DNA of 64,000 bases from Cyathus striatus (Eukaryota > Basidiomycota > Agaricomycetes > Agaricales > Nidulariaceae): the NCBI GenBank assembly GCA_025738555.1, contig JAOVFP010000003.1:1860001-1924000 (forward strand), read 5' to 3'. Below, piece after piece: positions 59,101 to 64,000 of the stretch. Every line of letters starts with the position of its first letter. Position 1 is the stretch's first letter. Made by a program: the position numbers and the translations under genes. The notes beneath the pieces are model-generated. The model ran no database searches. It had not been told where the DNA came from and saw only the letters and a list, made by a program, of their open reading frames with translations.

Positions 59101-59557
59101 TACACCCCGAGACAAATCACAAAAGCGCTAAGTCTATTTTAGTATATAATGCAAAGATTGACTGAACTACAGATGTAAAAAAGAAAAAGGAATCCCTATG
59201 ACGGACGTATTTACTCTTATTCGCTCGCCTGTGTTAGCGTGGGAAAGTTTTCTGTATGGAAGACGGGAGGAAGAAGTAATGGGAGATGTGCTATAAAACA
59301 ACAATCATAGGGCATACATTTTTAAAAAGACACATATATGAATTATGATATGTAGTAGTACCTATGTATGCAGAAAGAAATGAAAAATAGCGGAATTTAC
59401 GAATTACGACGCCGAATTACGGTTACGGTGAATTATTCCACACTCGGAACTTCATATATTTGATCAAACGGAGCGTCATACATAACGGCTCAAACCCGTA
59501 CCGTAAACGGTTTTTGAAATACGGCCATAAACCGTTACAGTACGGTTGGCAGCCCTA
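56198..59557. mobile_element. hAT-type foldback element, 3,360 bp, in the NLR copy 3 promoter
   Basis: Terminal inverted repeats TAGGGCTGCCAACCGTA at 56198 and TACGGTTGGCAGCCCTA ending at 59557, flanked by the 8-bp duplication CTAATTAG (56190-56197, 59558-59565). It has no transposase frame. The body is a set of nested inverted repeats: about 56310-56800 pairs with about 57990-58470, and about 58470-58640 pairs with about 59350-59500. The termini are rich in TACGGTACGG words, the likely binding sites. The corresponding site in copy 1 reads ATAATTAA with no insertion. Confidence 0.9.
56868..57890. mobile_element. Nested element with CATTGTAA(T/G)GCCTTAAG ends
   Basis: CATTGTAATGCCTTAAGGC near 56869 and CTTAAGGCCTTACAATG near 57872-57888 are inverted, about 1 kb apart, in the centre of the foldback hAT. 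The left part matches 4845-4937 in inverted orientation. Internal words GTAAGACT and CTTACAAT recur around 56995-57065, suggesting further inverted structure. The frame at 57259-57534 has no domain. Confidence 0.5.
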
Positions 59558-59848
59558 CTAATTAGTTGCTCCATAATTATAGGTGATCGAGATGTACTTG
59601 CCTCATGCCTCACAAAAAATGTTACAATATCACATCGATACGAGAATTGTTGGCCTCGTGTCTCTTTAAAATTAATTACAACTTCCATAGACATATCGAT
59701 AGGACCACCTGATAACATTCTATTGCTATGCGGAAGTCTGGAGTTGATACTATAAAGCTGAGCCCTGCTTCCCAACTATCTTCTCTGTTCATCTACCCGA
59801 AAAATCACTCACATACTACTGTGAATTCTGAAATCAACAGTTTTAAAC

Positions 59849-62800
59849 ATGGCAACCACGAGAATCCTGTACGTGTATTACTATTTGTTTTTAATAGCAT
59901 ATTCTCACTTGTGTCGAACACTCAAAGCCTACAGGATGTTATTGTGGAAGGTATGTATATGCTCTGTATCAATATTTGAGGATCAGAACCAGATAACAGA
60001 TTTTGACTCAGTGGTTGGAATCACCGGCTTACCTGAGAACTGTCAAGAGAACTACCTCGGTCTTCGAAAGGCGATCTATACAGTTACCGTAAGAGTTGAT
60101 GACAAAATTATGTTAACCTATGAGTTTCCTGAGAAAGATAGTAAAGAACATAAGAAATTACAAGAAAATAAAACAAGCGACAAAAATGATCCTGTTCAGA
60201 AGTTGGGAAAACAATTCACGTGGTGAGTAATATCTTAAAACCTATATCATATTACTTATTAGGATAATCCTGCAGTAAAATATCAAACAAATCTGTTCTG
60301 ACTTTCAATGTTGATTGCAAGCACACTCACAGAAACAAACCACACAACATATCAATATGTGCAATTACTGCCAAAATGTTGCAGTTCAACTCAGGTATTT
60401 CACAAATGTCTACGTTGTTACAAAATAACTCAAGTATCATTTAGAAGAAATAAATATCATGAATCTTGAATATGAAGTGAAATCAGAGAAAAAATATGGC
60501 ACCATTACTGTTAAGGTGTCATGGGTATCATCTTGTGCTGAACTTAGTCATTTCAAAATCCCAACTCAAGTGAAGCAATGCTTGTACACTGTAGCAGACT
60601 TGGAAGGCTTAGGAATAGTGTCACAAATTTTGAAAAGTGAAATAGGTCTTTCATGCCCTGAATGGATTAATTTCCTTGGATCAATGGGAAATCTACTTAA
60701 GATTGCAAGGCCTATTGGAGAGGTAACTGAAATACTGTCAGTTATAATTCAGCATGCTTATTAGATTGTGGTAGATTGACCCACATGCAAACTTAGCACT
60801 TTCTGCTGCTGAAGTGGCCTTTGAGGTATATACACATTTATTTAATTGGTTGCGTCTTAGTGCTCATATAAATGTTACATAGCTATTTATGAAGCAAAAA
60901 GAATGTGATGAACGGGTACTCAGCTTAATTCATCTGATGGCAAATTTATATGGAATGATATTGGATTCTGAACCCTTGGAGAAGTGTCAAATATTAAATA
61001 AATCTATCAATGACCTCATTGGTCTAACAAGAGAATGTGCATATTCTGTCACACAGTATATGAAAACAGGTCCCTTTTGTAAGTGTTTATTGCATATAAC
61101 TTGAATAAGTCACACCTTACACATAATATAGCACAGTGCACGATTTTGAATGCAGTATTCAATGTTGAAGATACAATTACTCAATTTGAAAAACAAATTT
61201 TGACACTAAAGGAAGTATTTTTTACTGGAATTATTTTATCTATTGGACAAGTGAATGCTTGAATTCTGGAAAAGATTCATCAAATGGATGATAAATTAGA
61301 ACATATAGGTAGACAGCATTTTTTATATTGTATATGGTATATATTCTGAAATTTTGCTTTCAGTTGACATGCTCTCATTCCATTCACTTGGGAGGTCATG
61401 GAATAAGTCAGATGGTTGTATTGATGGCACCCAAGAGCCATTGCTCTCTAAAATCTATGAGTGGGGAGCCAGTTGCAGTGATAAAGTTCCCAATATTTTT
61501 CTTCTAGTAGGACATTCAAATGTTGGGAAAACAGCTGTATCCCATACAGTGGCTAATTTCTTTCATAATCAAGGTCATCTTGGCACTACCATATTCTTTG
61601 ATGAAAGTGATTCAAGTAGTTGCAAGAAGGTTTTTCCATCTATTCTTCAAGAACTTGTGTTGTATGATCCAGGAATTCATGCAAAAGTAAAAACAGTCTG
61701 AGGAGAAATGTGAAATTTATGAATGATCCACTTTTTTGACAGTTTGAGTTTATTAATATGGAACTCTTCTCACAGCTTACAATGATTGGACCAACTGTCA
61801 TTATCATAGATGGACTTGAGAAATGTGATGACCCATGTAATCTAGCAGTGCAACTTGCAAGATTTCCATTAAACTTTCGGTTAATGATAACTTGCCAAAA
61901 TCAGGATGATATCATTTCATATTTTTATTCCCAGCCATATGTCCTCAATAAGATGACAATAGCCAATGCTGATACAGATAAATGGACCAGTTTGGAATCA
62001 TATATCTCTGTATTTCTTATCATATTGCAGCAATCACGGCCAAACCTTTTTCATGAGCATTCATATCAGTATATTACTCATGAAATATATATGAAAAGCT
62101 CTGGGTTTTATTCATTAGCTCAAGTGATTTTAGAATTTATTGCAATAGCAGAAGATGAGGTTGCACTAAAACTTTTAGATTTGATGTTTATCACACATCA
62201 ACCAAGCCACACAAGAGAGGCAAGAGAGTCTATCAGGAATCAAATTTTAACCATTTTTGATGAGTACTCTAAAGCTATAACTATTGGTCTTCTTGGAAAA
62301 TGGCAACATGAGAATGATGAAACAGTAAAAAATCTTGAGAAACATGGATATATTCAACTTACTGGAACTGGAGTGATTAAGCAAACATATCCAGATGAGG
62401 TTATTGGAACTGACATCATTAATCACTTGCAATTTCTCTGTACACCTCCCACAAAATGTATTTCTGTAAGAGTAATAGAGGCAGCATTAGGTTTATGTCA
62501 AGAAATGCTAAATCCAGAAACACACAATGAATATGTATCTAATACAGTACATAATATACTTAGCTGAAAATGCTCATCTCCACCAGAAGTTATGAAGCAA
62601 GAAAATAAATCTACTGTTAAATATCTCCTTAGCAGTCATCAGAGAAGTTGCATTCACAAGGCTCCTCCTAATGGGGTATCAGAAATATCATGGGCCCTTC
62701 AAAAACATCATAATACTTTGGATATCTACACTAGCAACTGCAAATTTTTTCAGATCAGTAGTCCTACAGTAGTATTTCTTAGTCCTCCTCTCCAACATTC

Positions 62801-63417
62801 TGGATTATCAACTTCCACAGAAAAGGTTACCCTTCTAAAAATTAATTATTATGTTTGGGTAAGTTTATTCTACATGCTCTCATGACTGGAGTATTTATAT
62901 CATGTTAAGACTGTAGCAGATGTACAGGCTGAAGCTGTGATTTACTGAGCTATAACAGAAGAGGGGAAAAGCAAGCTTGAAAAGATGCAGCTCTCTCTTA
63001 AAAGTTCACTCTGGGGTATTGACCCTTATAGTGAAGGTCCAAATGAAGCCAATATTCAAGTTGTTAAGAATCCACTAACAGGGAACACATCCTGGTTTGT
63101 CAAGAACATAACAAACACTAGAGTGAAACAGATTTCATATGATATTTTCTGGTTTAACTGCCCAACCTCTCCTAGCAATAGCGTTACACAAGGTAGCATT
63201 GATGATGTTGCTACAGAGGGCCTGGGAATTGGATTTATAAATTCTTTGCTTCCTGGTGACTGCATTGCTATCATTGCTAAATGTGAGGTAAGTGGTTATT
63301 GCTGGTGAATATTGTGTGTTATTTCAACATATCATTTATTTTCAGTATTCTTGTCATATTGGAACAGAAATTACACTGTATACAGATGCAAAGGAGAAAT
63401 GTTCTCTGACAAATTAA
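59849..63417 (+). pseudogene. NLR copy 3: NACHT protein pseudogene with divergent central domain
   Basis: Same exon plan as copy 1 from ATG 59849 to TAA 63415-63417. The donor after CAATTCACGTG is GTGAGT. Walker A GHSNVGKT is present at about 61505 and Walker B VIIIDGLEK at about 61800. Lesions: TGA 61260-61262 where copy 1 has CGA; a frameshift plus TGA near 61699; TGA 61737-61739; TGA 62565-62567 in a Cys-rich motif; and TGA 62946-62948 in the C-terminal exon. The N-terminal and C-terminal exons are about 75-90% like copy 1 by eye, but the region after Walker B is only about 40-45% similar. It ends CSLTN like the others. There is no internal duplication. Confidence 0.85.
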
Positions 63418-64000
63418 AAGAGAACAAGAGTATTTGTTCTTTAGTACTGAATTACTTATTTAACATTGAACATTCATAGCTCAAGCTGCACCAAATCATT
63501 GTCTAGTTTTTTTTTAGAGACATTAGTTCCAATTGTGAATTATTATCTCTATAAATACATGTTTATCGAAGGGTGGTAGTGTTGTGACCTAGCGGTTGTG
63601 GAGGGGATGGTTGGACAACGGGTGGATTTGGGTTGTTGTATCAGTTATAAGTTTATTGCTTACGGTTCCCATGATTTCCCTTATTTTGCTCTTTTGTGAT
63701 TCTAACCTATGCTTATCTATCTGTTTATTTTATTCTATTGATTATCTTATCCGTTACTCTATGTAAACTAACATATATTTCTTTCGAGCCTTCATCATTA
63801 TAGGAATTGCGACGCGGCGAGTCTAATGCCGTAGCCAAACAAGTACTTGCCAAACAATGTCAGCTGACCAACGCGTCAGTGGCCGCGCGTTCAACATGCG
63901 CTTAGTAAATCTTCGTTTATTCAACTTCTGTCACCAAACCTCATCTTTCTTCACCATTCCTCAAGCTCCAAGCATCGCGTCTAGGGAAGATCGAGAGCGG
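63418..64000. other. NLR 3' flank, then unassigned CpG-rich DNA
   Basis: 63418-63600 is the shared NLR 3' flank (AGAGACATTAGTTCCAATTGTGAATTATTA). From about 63800 CpG becomes frequent again (GCGACGCGGCGAG, GGCCGCGCG). No gene is recognised before the window ends. Confidence 0.4.

Larger units (their letters stand above)
55800..59848 (+). promoter_or_regulatory. Upstream region of NLR copy 3, interrupted by a hAT element
   Basis: 55829-56197 and 59558-59848 together match the 0.7-kb upstream region of copy 1. The TATA box TATAAAG at 59751-59757 lies about 98 bp before ATG 59849. The 3.36-kb insertion separates the distal block (AATACACGAGG, GTGTAAAAAAAAAGAACACGA) from the proximal TATA block. 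Confidence 0.7.

Overview
The window looks like nuclear DNA of a basidiomycete fungus, probably an agaricomycete. Reasons: many GT-AG introns of about 45-60 nt, NACHT proteins of the fungal STAND/NLR type, and a dense, nested mix of hAT, pogo, PIF/Harbinger, copia, SINE and MITE elements. Almost nothing is an intact ordinary gene. This is an accessory, repeat-dominated region. All calls come from reading the sequence; no database search was run.

Layout. 1-7 kb: the 3' end of a hAT transposon, a broken pogo-like transposase, and a 5'-truncated copia element with a tRNA-derived SINE inside its reverse transcriptase. 8.0-12.7 kb: NLR copy 1 (+), the best preserved, with a 507-bp in-frame internal duplication. 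12.7-35.7 kb: a CpG-starved repeat zone with minisatellites, clusters of short palindromes, a 4.8-kb Harbinger element (itself interrupted by a 1.16-kb insertion), a long-inverted-repeat element, hAT relics and MITEs. 36-40.5 kb and 41.7-51.9 kb: two diverged tandem units, each ordered [Ser/Pro-rich gene copy]-[repeat block X]-[minus-strand NLR]. The first NLR is only a C-terminal stub (copy 4); the second is a nearly full-length pseudogene (copy 2). 52-54.3 kb: a third Ser/Pro-rich copy (-) and an inverted repeat. 55.8-63.4 kb: NLR copy 3 (+), a pseudogene whose promoter carries a 3.36-kb hAT element.

How it fits together. The NLR copies share a promoter (TATAAAG about 100 bp before the ATG), a short N-terminal multi-exon region, a NACHT P-loop exon and a conserved C-terminal domain. 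Because they are paralogues, each acts as the empty site for insertions in the others. Three insertions can be placed to the base with their target duplications: hAT in the copy 3 promoter, and TA-MITEs in the copy 2 promoter and in a copy 2 exon. CpG content switches sharply between blocks. NLR promoters and first exons keep CpG, while the NACHT exon and the old repeats have almost none. Paired repeats show CpG replaced by TpG/CpA, as expected from deamination of methylated cytosine.
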